Positions 42,988 to 53,619 of a stretch of DNA of 64,000 nt are shown one piece after another. The stretch is from the NCBI GenBank assembly GCA_965248715.1, contig CBDFKB010000007.1, positions 930,001 to 994,000 of the forward strand, given 5' to 3'. The DNA is from CBDFKB01 sp965248715. Its GTDB lineage: Bacteria > Pseudomonadota > Alphaproteobacteria > Rhizobiales > Rhizobiaceae. The notes under the pieces are model-generated. The model saw only the letters and a program-made list of their open reading frames with translations. It was not told the origin of the DNA and did not search any database. The number at the start of each line of letters is the position of its first letter. Positions within the stretch are counted from its first letter, which is position 1. Position numbers and translations under genes: made by a program.

Positions 42988-44504
42988 TGTTGCAACCATT
43001 TAGAATTGTCACTTGTTTAGCAATTCAGAAATGTCACCCTGGTTCGGTTTGAGCGCGGGTTTGTTGGCGAAGACCTCAATTATCGCAGCCCAATCAAACC
43101 GCGCGAGCGGCTGGCTCAGTGTGTGTTTTTGAGCGACGCGGGCGTTTCTGGTAATTGTTCTTGGCACTGGATGGGCGCACCGTTGGCGGTGGCAGGTTCT
43201 TGCCTTGCTGGTCTTTTATGAAGGCCAGCACCTCGCCCAGTCGTTTATTCTCGGTTATTGCCGCATGGGTGACACGCTGGTTTTTGTCAAAGACCGAGAA
43301 CGGCAGCACCATTCCCTTGGAGCGCACCTGCAACCGCCCATCGGCGAAAGCGTATGTGTCGACATATTTGCCGACCAGTCCACGGCTGACATCATTGACT
43401 TCCAGCATGATCTTCTTGCGCTCGTATGAAAAGGTCAGCTGACGCCCCACATAGCGTTGATCGCGGTAGCACAGGATATCGCGCAGTCGATCGACTTCCA
43501 CATTCAAAGACCGGTGCAGATTGTCAGTGCGAGCAGGGCCCCTGGCAAACTTTGCGTTGAAATGTTCCACAAAGGTAGGGAGGAATGCATTGGCCGCTTC
43601 CATATCCGATATGCCTGCAAGCCTCAGCGCCTTGACCAGACGATCCTGCAAAGTGCGATTGGCCCGTTCCACGCGACCCTTGGCCTGCGAGGAGTTTGCA
43701 CACAAGATCTCGATGTTCAATTGCGCCAGAGCCCGGCCAAACTGGGTCATACCCTCATCATTCGGGCTCGGCTTGGGATTGCGAAACACCGAGTGTTTGT
43801 CGCTGTAGAAGGCAACCGGGCGGCCATGGGCAAGCAAATACCGCTCAAGCGCATCGAAATAGCTGAACGTGCTTTCTGAAACCACAAACCGTAATTGCAT
43901 CAATGTGCCGGTCGCATCATCAATGAACACCAAAAGCGTGCAGGGTGGTGCTCGATCCTCAAACCAGTAATGGTCTGACCCGTCGATCTGGATCAGTTCA
44001 CCAAAACACTCACGGCGCAATCGAGGCTGGTGAAAGGTTCGGCGATGCTTGCGTGACAGCCAGATCCCATCCGAAATCATCCACTTGCGCAAGGTCTCGC
44101 GCGAAACTGTAATTGAATGATGTTCAGCCAGCATCTCGCCAACAAGCGTTGGCCCAAAATCATCATAACTTTCCCGGACCAGGCTCAATACATAATCACG
44201 TTTAGCGCTGTGTATCTGGTTATTTGGAGAACGACCGCGAGCCTGATGGCGGGTCGAACCAGCACCGTTGAGGCGATACTTCTTCAACAGCCTGAACAGC
44301 TGTCGGCGACTTAAGTTCAATATTCCAGATGCTGCATCAATCGTTAACGCGCCATCATCAATTTGTGCCAGAACCTCAACACGGTTCAACTCTCGTTCGC
44401 TCATCATCAACCATCCCATGTACAAACTCCCAACAGCATATTATTGCCGCCAAGAGTGACACTTCTGCTTTGCTAACGGGTGACATTTTAGCTTTGCTGT
44501 TACA
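42988..44504 (-). mobile_element. ISNCY-type insertion sequence, complete
   Basis: 1517 bases flanked by a 5-base duplication GGCTC (42983-42987 and 44505-44509). Ends run TGTTGCAACC... and, reversed, TGTAACAGCA..., each followed by two GTCAC-containing motifs (TAGAATTGTCAC and CAGAAATGTCAC at the left; TAAAATGTCAC and CAGAAGTGTCAC at the right), probable transposase-binding sites. Contains one transposase gene. Confidence 0.85.
43094..44419 (-). CDS. ISNCY-family transposase
   Basis: About 441 residues from MGWLMMSERELNRVE. Helix-turn-helix region (LNLSRRQLFRLLKKYRLNG), then the integrase core with ELIQIDGSDHYWFED (Asp), FYSDKHSVFRNP (Asp) and SSQAKGRVERANRTLQDRLV (Glu). The C-terminal basic tail ends SKTHTEPAARAV. 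No frame disruption is seen and the element has clean ends, so it may be active. Confidence 0.88.
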   Translation of the reverse strand: MGWLMMSERELNRVEVLAQIDDGALTIDAASGILNLSRRQLFRLLKKYRLNGAGSTRHQARGRSPNNQIHSAKRDYVLSLVRESYDDFGPTLVGEMLAEHHSITVSRETLRKWMISDGIWLSRKHRRTFHQPRLRRECFGELIQIDGSDHYWFEDRAPPCTLLVFIDDATGTLMQLRFVVSESTFSYFDALERYLLAHGRPVAFYSDKHSVFRNPKPSPNDEGMTQFGRALAQLNIEILCANSSQAKGRVERANRTLQDRLVKALRLAGISDMEAANAFLPTFVEHFNAKFARGPARTDNLHRSLNVEVDRLRDILCYRDQRYVGRQLTFSYERKKIMLEVNDVSRGLVGKYVDTYAFADGRLQVRSKGMVLPFSVFDKNQRVTHAAITENKRLGEVLAFIKDQQGKNLPPPTVRPSSAKNNYQKRPRRSKTHTEPAARAV

Positions 44505-44594
44505 GGCTCGGAATCAGATAATGTGCAATATGGAACTTTGAAACAAAATGGCCAATTCTTCTCTCATGAGAGCGCATGAATTGGTTGGCGAATA

Positions 44595-45026
44595 TTATTT
44601 CTTCAAGGCACTCAATTCTTTAATGCACCGCTGAACTGTTTTGATCGCAATATTATAAAATGAAACATAAGCGTATTCAGCGTTAGTTTGCTTCATAAGT
44701 TCACCGGCTTTTTGCTGGAAGTCACTCAGTATCTTTTCGCGGTCAGCTTTTTCTTTTCTCACAAGCTCATCCGTTGTGTAACCTATGCTTTTGCCAGAGG
44801 TCAGATAAATGTTGTAAGTCGTCAGCCAAAGTGCATCTAGCTTTTTAATTTCAGCGCTATCAATTCCGCCAAATTTTCTATTGACCACTCCCGCAAGGAC
44901 TTTAGCCGCCGCAATACGTGGGCTACAAACAGCTGTTGTAACATAATGCTCTCTATCAAATGCATAAGTGATCGTGGCGGCTGTAGGTAAAAACGTGATT
45001 GCAAGAGCTGATAAAAGAACTTTCAT
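44595..45026 (-). CDS. Small exported protein of unknown function
   Basis: About 143 residues from MKVLLSALAITFLPTAATIT, a signal peptide with likely cleavage after TYA. The mature part is helical and Lys/Glu-rich, with two Cys (AVCSP and QRCIKEL) that could form a disulfide in the periplasm. Family not recognised. Base composition is more AT-rich than the neighbouring core genes, suggesting acquisition. A Met four codons earlier (45038) is possible. Confidence 0.55.
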   Translation of the reverse strand: MKVLLSALAITFLPTAATITYAFDREHYVTTAVCSPRIAAAKVLAGVVNRKFGGIDSAEIKKLDALWLTTYNIYLTSGKSIGYTTDELVRKEKADREKILSDFQQKAGELMKQTNAEYAYVSFYNIAIKTVQRCIKELSALKK

Positions 45027-45195
45027 GACGCATCCCATTTTATTTTTGCCAAAAATGTAGTTTCCCCTTGTGACTATGCCACAAGATATTGTGGGTGCCA
45101 ATTTGTGGAAATGGAACCAGATTCCGGTCAGGAAGTTTGATAACGTACATTATGGAATATTTTGATTTCGGTTCTACACATCTGATTATGCGACA

Positions 45196-45816
45196 CTAAC
45201 GTACATCGCCAATCATTCGAACGCCAAAGATTATGAGAAATGAGCCTGCTACGCGATTGATGACCTTCGAAAATCGAATGTAGGGTGTGCGAATAGTTTC
45301 TGTTGAAAATAGAACAGCAAGAGTGACGTGCCATGCAATTGAAATTAGAAAAAAGCAACCAATGAGAGCACCTAGCATCCAAAACGGCATACTATCGGAA
45401 AGAAATGTCGCAAAAATACTGCCAAAATAAGCGGCTGATTTAGGGCTGGTCAGATTGACAAAAAGCCCTCGTTTGAAACCGCTACTTGTAGGTGTGCGTA
45501 AAGATGGTCGGGCACTTCCTTTGGGAGCGCCTTTAGACCGCCACAACTTGATACCTAGATAAATTAGGTAAGTGCCACCAATTACCTTGAGAACCAATCC
45601 GAGGGCTGGCAATGCCTGTAGTATGGCCGAAATGCCAAGCGCGGCGGCAACCATCCAAATCAACGAGCCAACAGCGACACCAAAAGCCGCTTGGACTGCG
45701 GCCAAACGATTGATTGAGAGTGCCATTGTAGAGAGTAAGACAAAATTCGGACCGGGGCTAACCATCACAGCGAAGTGAATGGGAAGTAACAATAATATGC
45801 TCGCAAGATTGTCCAA
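45196..45816 (-). CDS. LysE-family exporter
   Basis: 206 residues with six hydrophobic segments. Typical N-terminal block VMVSPGPNFVLLSTMAL (LysE/RhtB signature) and FKRGLFVNLTSPKSAAYF in the middle. Members export amino acids or similar small molecules; substrate unknown. The AT-rich composition resembles the adjacent small exported gene. Confidence 0.88.
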   Translation of the reverse strand: MDNLASILLLLPIHFAVMVSPGPNFVLLSTMALSINRLAAVQAAFGVAVGSLIWMVAAALGISAILQALPALGLVLKVIGGTYLIYLGIKLWRSKGAPKGSARPSLRTPTSSGFKRGLFVNLTSPKSAAYFGSIFATFLSDSMPFWMLGALIGCFFLISIAWHVTLAVLFSTETIRTPYIRFSKVINRVAGSFLIIFGVRMIGDVR

Positions 45817-45908
45817 TTTTGTTTCTCCAACTTTTCATTCTCATAACTGATTATATCTTGGCGTGATGCAATAGGCATCCCCAAATAAATGCCGGTACGA
45901 AAAATAGG

Positions 45909-46460
45909 TTAGCGAACAGCCTTCAAGGCGCGATAAAGCGTTGACCGGTTGACCCCTAGAGAGGCAGCAACAGCCGTTGGCCGTTCACCGGATTCAATTA
46001 GCTTCCGAGCGTGTTTCACTTGTGCTGTTTTGAGCGCAGGAGTGCGTCCTAGACGCACACCACGTTTTTTCGCGGCCACGAGACCAGCTTGAGTGCGTTC
46101 GACTATCAGGGAGCGTTCAAACTGCGCCATTGAGGCAAACAGATGAAATATCAATTCACCGTTGGCCGTGGTTGTGTCGATAGTTTCATTGAGGGATTGA
46201 AAACCGACGCCTCGCGCCTTCAAGTCGGCCACCACATCGAGAAGATGCGGCAATGACCGTCCGACCCTATCCAATCGCCAGACTGTCAAAACATCGCCAG
46301 AATCAAGGGAGCGCAAAAGCTTTTCAAGCTTTGGCCGTTTCAGTGATGCTCCCGACACTTTCTCGGTGACAATTTTTTCACAGCCCGCCGCCTTGAGCGC
46401 GTCACGTTGCGCGTTCGGGTTCTGGTCGATTGTTGAGACGCGGGCATATCCTATTTTCAT
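45909..46460 (-). CDS. Serine recombinase of the resolvase/invertase family
   Basis: About 183 residues from MKIGYARVSTIDQN. The catalytic Ser is in YARVSTIDQNPNAQ, with LTVWRLDRVGRSLPHLLDV and FASMAQFERSLIVERTQAGL (Arg and Glu residues of the active site and E-helix). The C-terminal HTH_7 reads ERPTAVAASLGVNRSTLYRA. Tn3-resolvase or DNA-invertase type, often carried on plasmids and islands. No res site is evident. Confidence 0.88.
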   Translation of the reverse strand: MKIGYARVSTIDQNPNAQRDALKAAGCEKIVTEKVSGASLKRPKLEKLLRSLDSGDVLTVWRLDRVGRSLPHLLDVVADLKARGVGFQSLNETIDTTTANGELIFHLFASMAQFERSLIVERTQAGLVAAKKRGVRLGRTPALKTAQVKHARKLIESGERPTAVAASLGVNRSTLYRALKAVR

Positions 46461-46627
46461 GCAACCATTTTGCGACAATATTTTGCGACAGCCAAGTGAT
46501 TGAAATTATTCATCCCCAAAACCGTTGCAAAAAATTGGGAGTTTTGCGACTCCCCGGCCCTTCGGGACAGTGACGCAAAGCATTCCGGAAAGCCCAACAC
46601 TCGAAAAATTTGGTAATTTGTAGGGAG

Positions 46628-46642
46628 TAGTATATGCTACTA
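46628..46642. promoter_or_regulatory. Candidate ParD operator upstream of parDE
   Basis: Perfect short inverted repeat TAGTA-TATGC-TACTA, 35 bases before parD, overlapping an AT-rich promoter-like stretch. ParD antitoxins autoregulate by binding palindromes at this position. A GGAGGG ribosome site lies at 46666-46671. Confidence 0.5.
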
Positions 46643-46677
46643 AGTAGGAAGAATTTACAACCTTTGGAGGGCAGAGC

Positions 46678-46938
46678 ATGCCAATGGTCAAGAAAAGCAT
46701 TTCAGTAACAGACCAGCAGAATGACTGGATTAAGGCGCAGATCGAATCCGGTCACTATGGGAATGAAAGCGAAGTTTTGCGCGAGTTAATCCGTGAACGA
46801 CAGATGCGGGAGCAAGAAACCCCTGCCGAGATTGAGGCCATCCGTGCCGCATTGATTGCAGGTGAAGAAAGTGGGTTTACCGATCAAACCGTTTCGGAAA
46901 TTTGGGAAGAAGCTAGGAAGCAAGCCAAAGCCCAATGA
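46678..46938 (+). CDS. parD: ParD-family antitoxin
   Basis: 86 residues. The N-terminal ribbon-helix-helix (KKSISVTDQQNDWIKAQIES) binds DNA, followed by YGNESEVLRELIRERQMREQ and an acidic C-terminus that wraps the toxin. It overlaps parE by four bases (ATGA). Autorepression at the upstream palindrome is expected from the family. Confidence 0.9.
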   Translation: MPMVKKSISVTDQQNDWIKAQIESGHYGNESEVLRELIRERQMREQETPAEIEAIRAALIAGEESGFTDQTVSEIWEEARKQAKAQ

Positions 46939-47222
46939 AAAAATACATCGTAACACAGGCCGCTAAGCGCGATTTAATGGCTATTGCTCAATACGGCGAT
47001 GATAATTTCGGAATCGAAAAATCCGACCAATATTGTGACCAGCTGGAACAAAAATTTGTATCCATGGCCGAGCAACCGTATTTATATCCTGCGGTTGACC
47101 ATATTCATGACGGTTATCGTCGCGGTGTGTGTGGCGTTCACTCGATTTATTACAAGATTGAGCAACAGGGCATTGCAATCATACGCATATTGGGCCGACA
47201 AGACCCTGATAAGGCACTATAG
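46935..47222 (+). CDS. parE: ParE-family toxin
   Basis: 95 residues of the RelE/ParE fold: YIVTQAAKRDLMAIAQYGDD, QPYLYPAVDHIHDGYRRGVC, SIYYKIEQQGIAIIRILGRQ. ParE toxins poison DNA gyrase; RelE-type ribonuclease activity cannot be excluded from sequence alone. Translationally coupled to parD. Confidence 0.9.
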   Translation: MKKYIVTQAAKRDLMAIAQYGDDNFGIEKSDQYCDQLEQKFVSMAEQPYLYPAVDHIHDGYRRGVCGVHSIYYKIEQQGIAIIRILGRQDPDKAL

Positions 47223-47263
47223 GGCACAAGTGACTTGCCCAATAAAACTATAATCCTAGGAAT

Positions 47264-47443
47264 TTATCGCGCCGCGCCAAGATTGCTGGCTGCCCCGCTC
47301 ATCGCACCGGCGACGGCTTGCGCCACGGTTTGCGGCACCTGTGTACCGGCCGGATTGTCGAGATATATGGTGCCGGCATTCGGTCCGGCGATTGCCGGAT
47401 ATAACGAGCGGATCGCGCCAATCGGGTAAGGCGGCATGGGCAT
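47264..47443 (-). pseudogene. N-terminal stump of a class V aminotransferase (cysteine desulfurase-like)
   Basis: A 59-codon minus-strand frame reads ...IGAIRSLYPAIAGPNAGTIY then LDNPAGTQVPQTVAQAVAGA and stops at 47264. LDNPAGTQVP is the N-terminal strand-turn of the SufS/kynureninase-like PLP enzymes, which are about 400 residues, so about 85% is missing. The deleted side faces the ParDE genes, so the loss may be linked to their arrival. Confidence 0.6.
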
Positions 47444-47964
47444 ATTTCCCGAGGAGGAGGATTATATTGCTAAAGAAAGCTATTTCAATATGCCGGGCTA
47501 TGGTCAATAGCCGGCTCCATTACTGTTTGATGGCATCGAGCAGGTTTTTGTTGGGGGCAGCGGTTTAGGGAATTTTGCGCCATAGAATTGCCGAACAAGA
47601 TGGCGCCGATGGCGCGTGGTCCGCGATAGCGTGGCAGCACTCAGCTATCGCGTCATTTGGAACCCACGGCACCGGCGAATTCGCGGCGAAATGGGTTGAC
47701 TGCATGAATGCGAAACGAAGTTCCGCCATCGCCGGGAGCCACCCATGGCGGCATATAGCGGCCCCGCACACATTTTTGCATACGATGCCGCAAAAAACCT
47801 CACTGCGACCCTTTCCTTTCGCCAATTGATTGCTTATATCAGCGCCTTGCGGACGCTGACGACAACCGGCTTGGCCAATCTCAAGCATCAGGTTGTTAAA
47901 CAACCCGGAGGCGCCGCAATCATCAGCCCAATTGGCCGATTTTATTCGGCTATTTCGGTTTTGG
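47444..47964. other. Gene-free stretch before the tRNA
   Basis: No supported gene. Open frames in both directions have no ribosome site or recognisable domain, and the minus-strand one is antisense to the tRNA. A hairpin with CGCGATAG/CTATCGCG arms lies at about 47622-47652. The upstream part (47444-47570) carries short frames that end quickly and may be gene debris. Confidence 0.4.
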
Positions 47965-49715
<1,751 letters not shown>

Positions 49716-49719
<4 letters not shown>

Positions 49720-49907
49720 GGCGTTTTTGGCTCCTCGTTTTTGTCGAATTGATTTTTGCTTTTTGCCAAAAGACGCTGGAAGTCTTCGTCGGCTGCCCGC
49801 CGCGCCAGAAATTTGACTATCGCATCAAAGCTGGGGCCGGAACCGGAAGCGTTGTTATCACCACTTCCATTCCTGAAACTATCCCGCAATTTGTGCTTCT
49901 TAGTCAA
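49716..49907 (-). CDS. Small protein coupled to the recombinase gene
   Basis: 63 residues (MTKKHKLRDSFRNGSGDNNA..., then FDAIVKFLARRAADEDFQRL) starting at TTG 49907, six bases after AGG. Its stop overlaps the recombinase start by four bases (ATGA), which supports a real, co-translated gene. Basic, low complexity, no known domain. Possibly a recombination directionality or accessory factor; this is a guess from position only. Confidence 0.55.
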
Positions 49908-50336
49908 TGTTTACCTGTCATTCTTTGTTGTTTTTACACACAGCTCCGCTGTTCCCCGAGATGCCTCTCAAGGTTTAAATCTATCACTGCGTGTATTTTT
50001 CATTTGGCACTGGGCAATCACGGTGATTGCCACAAGTGCACTTCCTACAGTCCCAATATCAGGGAATGCGCCAAGGCCAGGCTGATTGCTTTCAGCAAAC
50101 CTGCCTTGCATACGGTGTTCTCTCAAATAAAACAAAATAGGAAAACACACATAACACTTCCATAATACAATTATAGATTTTATAAATTCTTTATTTTCAA
50201 ATGAATTTAAGATGTATTCGATACAATACGTTTCATATTCTATGTTGTTTTTCGTGGTATGGAAGTCTATCAATTTTGGTTTCTTAATAAGGCTGAGGGC
50301 GAGCATTAGCGTTCCCCCGTCTGAGATTTGAGCAGC
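49908..50336. other. AT-rich gene-free stretch
   Basis: No convincing gene. A 112-codon minus-strand frame (49968-50306) shows no recognisable family and no good ribosome site. The AT-richness suggests the promoter region for the recombinase operon. Confidence 0.4.
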
Positions 50337-51478
50337 TGGACACTTCTAAGTACCTATGCAAATCACCTGTTCTATGATTCACTGGGCGTATGGCTCAAAA
50401 GAATTTATTTGGAATAGACAATCAACTGAAACGCCTGAGTGATTTGGGTGATCAACTGGAAACTTTGGATACGGTCGTTGACTTTGAGGTCTTTCGACCG
50501 GATTTGATCATGGCTTTGCATCGCAGTGATGGCTCGAAGGGCGGTCGTCCACCCTATGACGTTGTCACGATGTTCAAAATACTGGTCATACAGGCGATGA
50601 ATGATTTGTCTGATGAGCGTCTTGAATTCCTGATCAATGATCGGCTGTCGTTCATGCGGTTTTTGGGGTTTGAACCTGGCCAGCGGATGCCGGACGCACG
50701 CACCATATGGCTCTACCGCGATCTTCTGACCCGGGCCGATGCGATTGATACCTTGTTCCAAAAATGTGACGCGATGATTACTGAAAAGGGCTATTTGGCA
50801 ATGGGTGGCCAGATCGCGGATGCCACAATTGTACCTGCTCCCAAACAGCGATTGAAGGATGAAGAGAAGGCTCAGATCAAAGAAGGCAAAAGTGCTGACG
50901 AGATTTGGGGCAACTCCCACAAGGCACGTCACAAAGACACCGATGCGCGCTGGTCGATCAAATATTCCAGGGCCAAAACTGCCGCCGATGGCAGCAAGAA
51001 GGCCGGGCATGTGGATATTGCCATTCCCGCATTTGGTTTTAAAAATCACATCGCCACAGATCGGCGCTTTGGTTTTATCCGTGGCTTTGAAGTCACCGGG
51101 GCCTCTGCTTATGACGGCCGGTATTTGCGTGATGTTCTCAGCAAAGATAATACGGCATCAGATGTGTGGGCTGACAGTGCTTATCGCTCAAAGAAGAATG
51201 AAACATGGCTGGTAAACAATGGGTTCAAATCCCGCATCCACCAAAAGAAACCAAAGGGTCGCCCCATGCCACAGCGGACAAGAATAGCCAATGCAAAACG
51301 CTCAAGCGTTCGTTCCAAAGTCGAGCATGTGTTTGGCGATCAGAAAACCCGCATGGGCCTGTTTGTCAGAACCATCGGTATAGCTCGTGCGAAAGTCAAA
51401 ATCGGCATGATCAATATCGCCTATAACATGCGTCGCCTGATCTATCACGAAAGACTGAACGCAGCATAAGTGTGTCCA
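50337..51478 (+). mobile_element. IS5-family insertion sequence, probably intact
   Basis: Left end TGGACACTTCTAAGTACC at 50337; the right end near 51478 reads, reversed, TGGACACACTTATGC, so only the outer bases match well. No clear target duplication. The left terminal sequence is nearly that of MITE copy 1. Confidence 0.75.
50390..51469 (+). CDS. IS5-family transposase, complete
   Basis: 359 residues. DUF772-type N-terminus (GSKGGRPPYDVVTMFKILVI), then DDE: GGQIADATIVPAPKQ (Asp), SDVWADSAYRSKKN (Asp) and RSKVEHVFGDQKTRMGLFVR (Glu). The C-terminus KIGMINIAYNMRRLIYHERL is complete, unlike the disrupted homologue at 2680-3833. Plausible source of transposase for the MITEs. Confidence 0.9.
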   Translation: MAQKNLFGIDNQLKRLSDLGDQLETLDTVVDFEVFRPDLIMALHRSDGSKGGRPPYDVVTMFKILVIQAMNDLSDERLEFLINDRLSFMRFLGFEPGQRMPDARTIWLYRDLLTRADAIDTLFQKCDAMITEKGYLAMGGQIADATIVPAPKQRLKDEEKAQIKEGKSADEIWGNSHKARHKDTDARWSIKYSRAKTAADGSKKAGHVDIAIPAFGFKNHIATDRRFGFIRGFEVTGASAYDGRYLRDVLSKDNTASDVWADSAYRSKKNETWLVNNGFKSRIHQKKPKGRPMPQRTRIANAKRSSVRSKVEHVFGDQKTRMGLFVRTIGIARAKVKIGMINIAYNMRRLIYHERLNAA

Positions 51479-51495
51479 AAATCTACCAAAATGGC

Positions 51496-51891
51496 TCAAA
51501 CCGACAGGGTTTGGGCAAACTCCTTTGCCCCGTAGGGAAACGGTAATTCCAAAAACCAGTAAATCAAGCCGTCATCGCTAATTCGTCGGTTAATAGAACC
51601 CTCCAGCTTGATAAGTGGACAGCGCCCACCGCGCGGAATAATCCGTTGGCTATTCCATCCGACATAGTCACAACTCAAATAGTAGGGTTGTTCATAAGTG
51701 TTGGTATAAGTGTAGATGTAGCGGAGATGGGGCGTGCCATAGAGTGCAACCCCAATTCCAAGAGCAGCAAGGACCGCCAGCCATATAAAATGGCGAAGCC
51801 GGATTGGCACAATGCCGCTTGTTACTGATTTTGATTTGCCGTTTGAATCGTCTGGATATGACAACCCTTCTATACGCATATTGTCAGGCAT
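51496..51891 (-). CDS. Small single-pass membrane protein, unknown
   Basis: About 131 residues. One transmembrane helix (HFIWLAVLAALGIGVALYG, about 34-52), then a region rich in Tyr with two Cys (LSCDYVG and GGRCPLIKL), probably periplasmic. The ATG follows AAAGAG. It lies 97 bases downstream of the VirD4-like gene on the same strand and is probably part of that operon. Family not recognised. Confidence 0.55.
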   Translation of the reverse strand: MPDNMRIEGLSYPDDSNGKSKSVTSGIVPIRLRHFIWLAVLAALGIGVALYGTPHLRYIYTYTNTYEQPYYLSCDYVGWNSQRIIPRGGRCPLIKLEGSINRRISDDGLIYWFLELPFPYGAKEFAQTLSV

Positions 51892-51988
51892 CACTCTTTC
51901 CCTTCTGGGTAATGGATATGAAAGAGTGGTTCCTCGCGCAGAGCCTTGCCCTCAATTGGGTTGTCTCCAACCCAATCTCGCCACGGGC

Positions 51989-53611
51989 TCACCTGCCCGT
52001 AATGGACCATTGAAAGTTCCATGGGCTGCATATACCGCTTTGGAACACCCAGGCCTTCCCGCGCTCTTGTGTGCGAACCTCATCGGGTTGGCGGAGCTTA
52101 CGTGCGAGTTCACGGCTTGATATGCCGATCTGCTTGATTTCGCTTTGGTACGAAAAATCCTGCTTGCGCAGTGTCGTCTCGCTCAACATGTCGGAAATAA
52201 ACTTTGAGCGAGCATGAGAATTGCTGCCCGCATATATTTTTATGTCCGCGTAGGATTCTATTGCGGCAGCGTCCTTGCCGTATTGACGCTGGAGCCCTGC
52301 AAAGGACTGGATATAAATGTCCATGCTTACGCCAAGGCCGCGCATAAGCTCCATGTTGGATGCCAGATTGTTGAAGTGGTAATTTAGAGCCTCTTCCGCA
52401 ACGATATGAACGCGGTGGCCGGTAGGGTTAGCTTTGCAGGCCGAAAGAAGATTGTCGTTCAGCAATGATATGAGAGAAGAAAACTCTCTGACGTGACTAA
52501 GCGGCGTCATGATAAAAAGGACAATCTGGCGCTCGCGCAGATCGGCAATATTCTGGATTGCCGCACGGCCATAATTACCGAGCCGTCCCCCAGGCGAGAA
52601 TGAGATCAAACGCTGGGTTGCTCCTTCAAGGAAAGACGAAAAATTTTCTTCGTTTTTTGCCGCGCGGTGTAAAAGATTTGCTGCTTCACTTTTTAAGTGA
52701 GCAACAATCGGATCATTCTCATGTCCGGTTTTCAGCTTGTCCCGGATGTAAACCAATCGCTTGAGAAATCGCTGCGGATCATTGAGGCCGAGATAAGTGC
52801 CCGTCGGAGTGCAATTTGCCGGATCAATTACAGCGTCGCTCAGAACTTCAATTGCCAAGGTACGGCGAGAGCCTTGTCCGAAATATGGGTTTTTCTCGTC
52901 TGGCCTTTCTGGCAGATGCAAATTTGCATAGTCTGCTGCGATTTTGACGGCGTCGAGCCGTCTATCATCTTCGGCAAGAACAGCATCAAGCAAAGATTGA
53001 TACGGATTAAGCTCTACATTTCCGGTCAGCTCGATATATTCGCCCGTTGGATTTACCGCCCAGCATTCAATGCCCATATCCCGCAAGGCAGGAATGAGCA
53101 TGGGACCAAGTTCCTGCTTCACATCGGCAATGGATAGTGAATAACCCTGTTTGGCTTTGTGCAGAATGGAACCCACTACATAACAAATCGTTTTACCGAC
53201 GCCAGGCGGCATTTCAATCAATGAAAATGGTGTTTTTGACGGTGAGAAAACCGGAAACTTGCCGTCAAAGAGACCAAGCAGATTGCCGTTTTCCGGTTTA
53301 TGCATCCCGCGCTGAATGACATCTTCCCAAGTAGCTTGATGAGAAGAGCCGTGGTCATCGCTGACCTGTTCGCTAAGAATGATATCGCGGCGCATCCGGT
53401 AGTCCTGTACAAGCAAATTAACGCCACCCATAAAACCCGCAGCTGCGCCAAAACACGCTATGCCAAAGAAGAAATGGTGAGGCCATGTATCGCCGGATTC
53501 CGGCCATAAGGCCCATGTGGCAACGCCAAAAACACTGCCTATCAAGAACTGGGCATTGATCGGGCCAGAACTAGCGCCAATCTCAATCGACATTTTGCGA
53601 TTCTGTAGCAT
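51989..53611 (-). CDS. VirD4/TraG-like conjugative coupling ATPase
   Basis: 540 residues. Two N-terminal membrane helices (about 22-70), then a TraG/VirD4 ATPase core: IEMPPGVGKTICYVVGSIL (Walker A), LSIADVKQELG and HRVHIVAEEALNY (Walker B region, with Glu-Glu where DE is usual). VKIYAGSN-like and FISDMLSETTLRKQDF blocks near the end are also typical. Coupling proteins bring the relaxosome DNA to a type IV channel. Here it is preceded by vWA and 4-TM genes in an operon, and no relaxase is visible in the window, so transfer competence is unproven. Confidence 0.8.
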   Translation of the reverse strand: MLQNRKMSIEIGASSGPINAQFLIGSVFGVATWALWPESGDTWPHHFFFGIACFGAAAGFMGGVNLLVQDYRMRRDIILSEQVSDDHGSSHQATWEDVIQRGMHKPENGNLLGLFDGKFPVFSPSKTPFSLIEMPPGVGKTICYVVGSILHKAKQGYSLSIADVKQELGPMLIPALRDMGIECWAVNPTGEYIELTGNVELNPYQSLLDAVLAEDDRRLDAVKIAADYANLHLPERPDEKNPYFGQGSRRTLAIEVLSDAVIDPANCTPTGTYLGLNDPQRFLKRLVYIRDKLKTGHENDPIVAHLKSEAANLLHRAAKNEENFSSFLEGATQRLISFSPGGRLGNYGRAAIQNIADLRERQIVLFIMTPLSHVREFSSLISLLNDNLLSACKANPTGHRVHIVAEEALNYHFNNLASNMELMRGLGVSMDIYIQSFAGLQRQYGKDAAAIESYADIKIYAGSNSHARSKFISDMLSETTLRKQDFSYQSEIKQIGISSRELARKLRQPDEVRTQERGKAWVFQSGICSPWNFQWSITGR

Positions 53612-53619
53612 TTTTGCCT

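Noticed and set aside
47520..47565. Short minus-strand frame ending NKNLLDAIKQ
   Set aside because: Only 14 codons between stops; it may be gene debris but cannot be supported.
49968..50306. 112-codon minus-strand frame in an AT-rich region
   Set aside because: Codon use and composition look random, and no ribosome site or family was seen.
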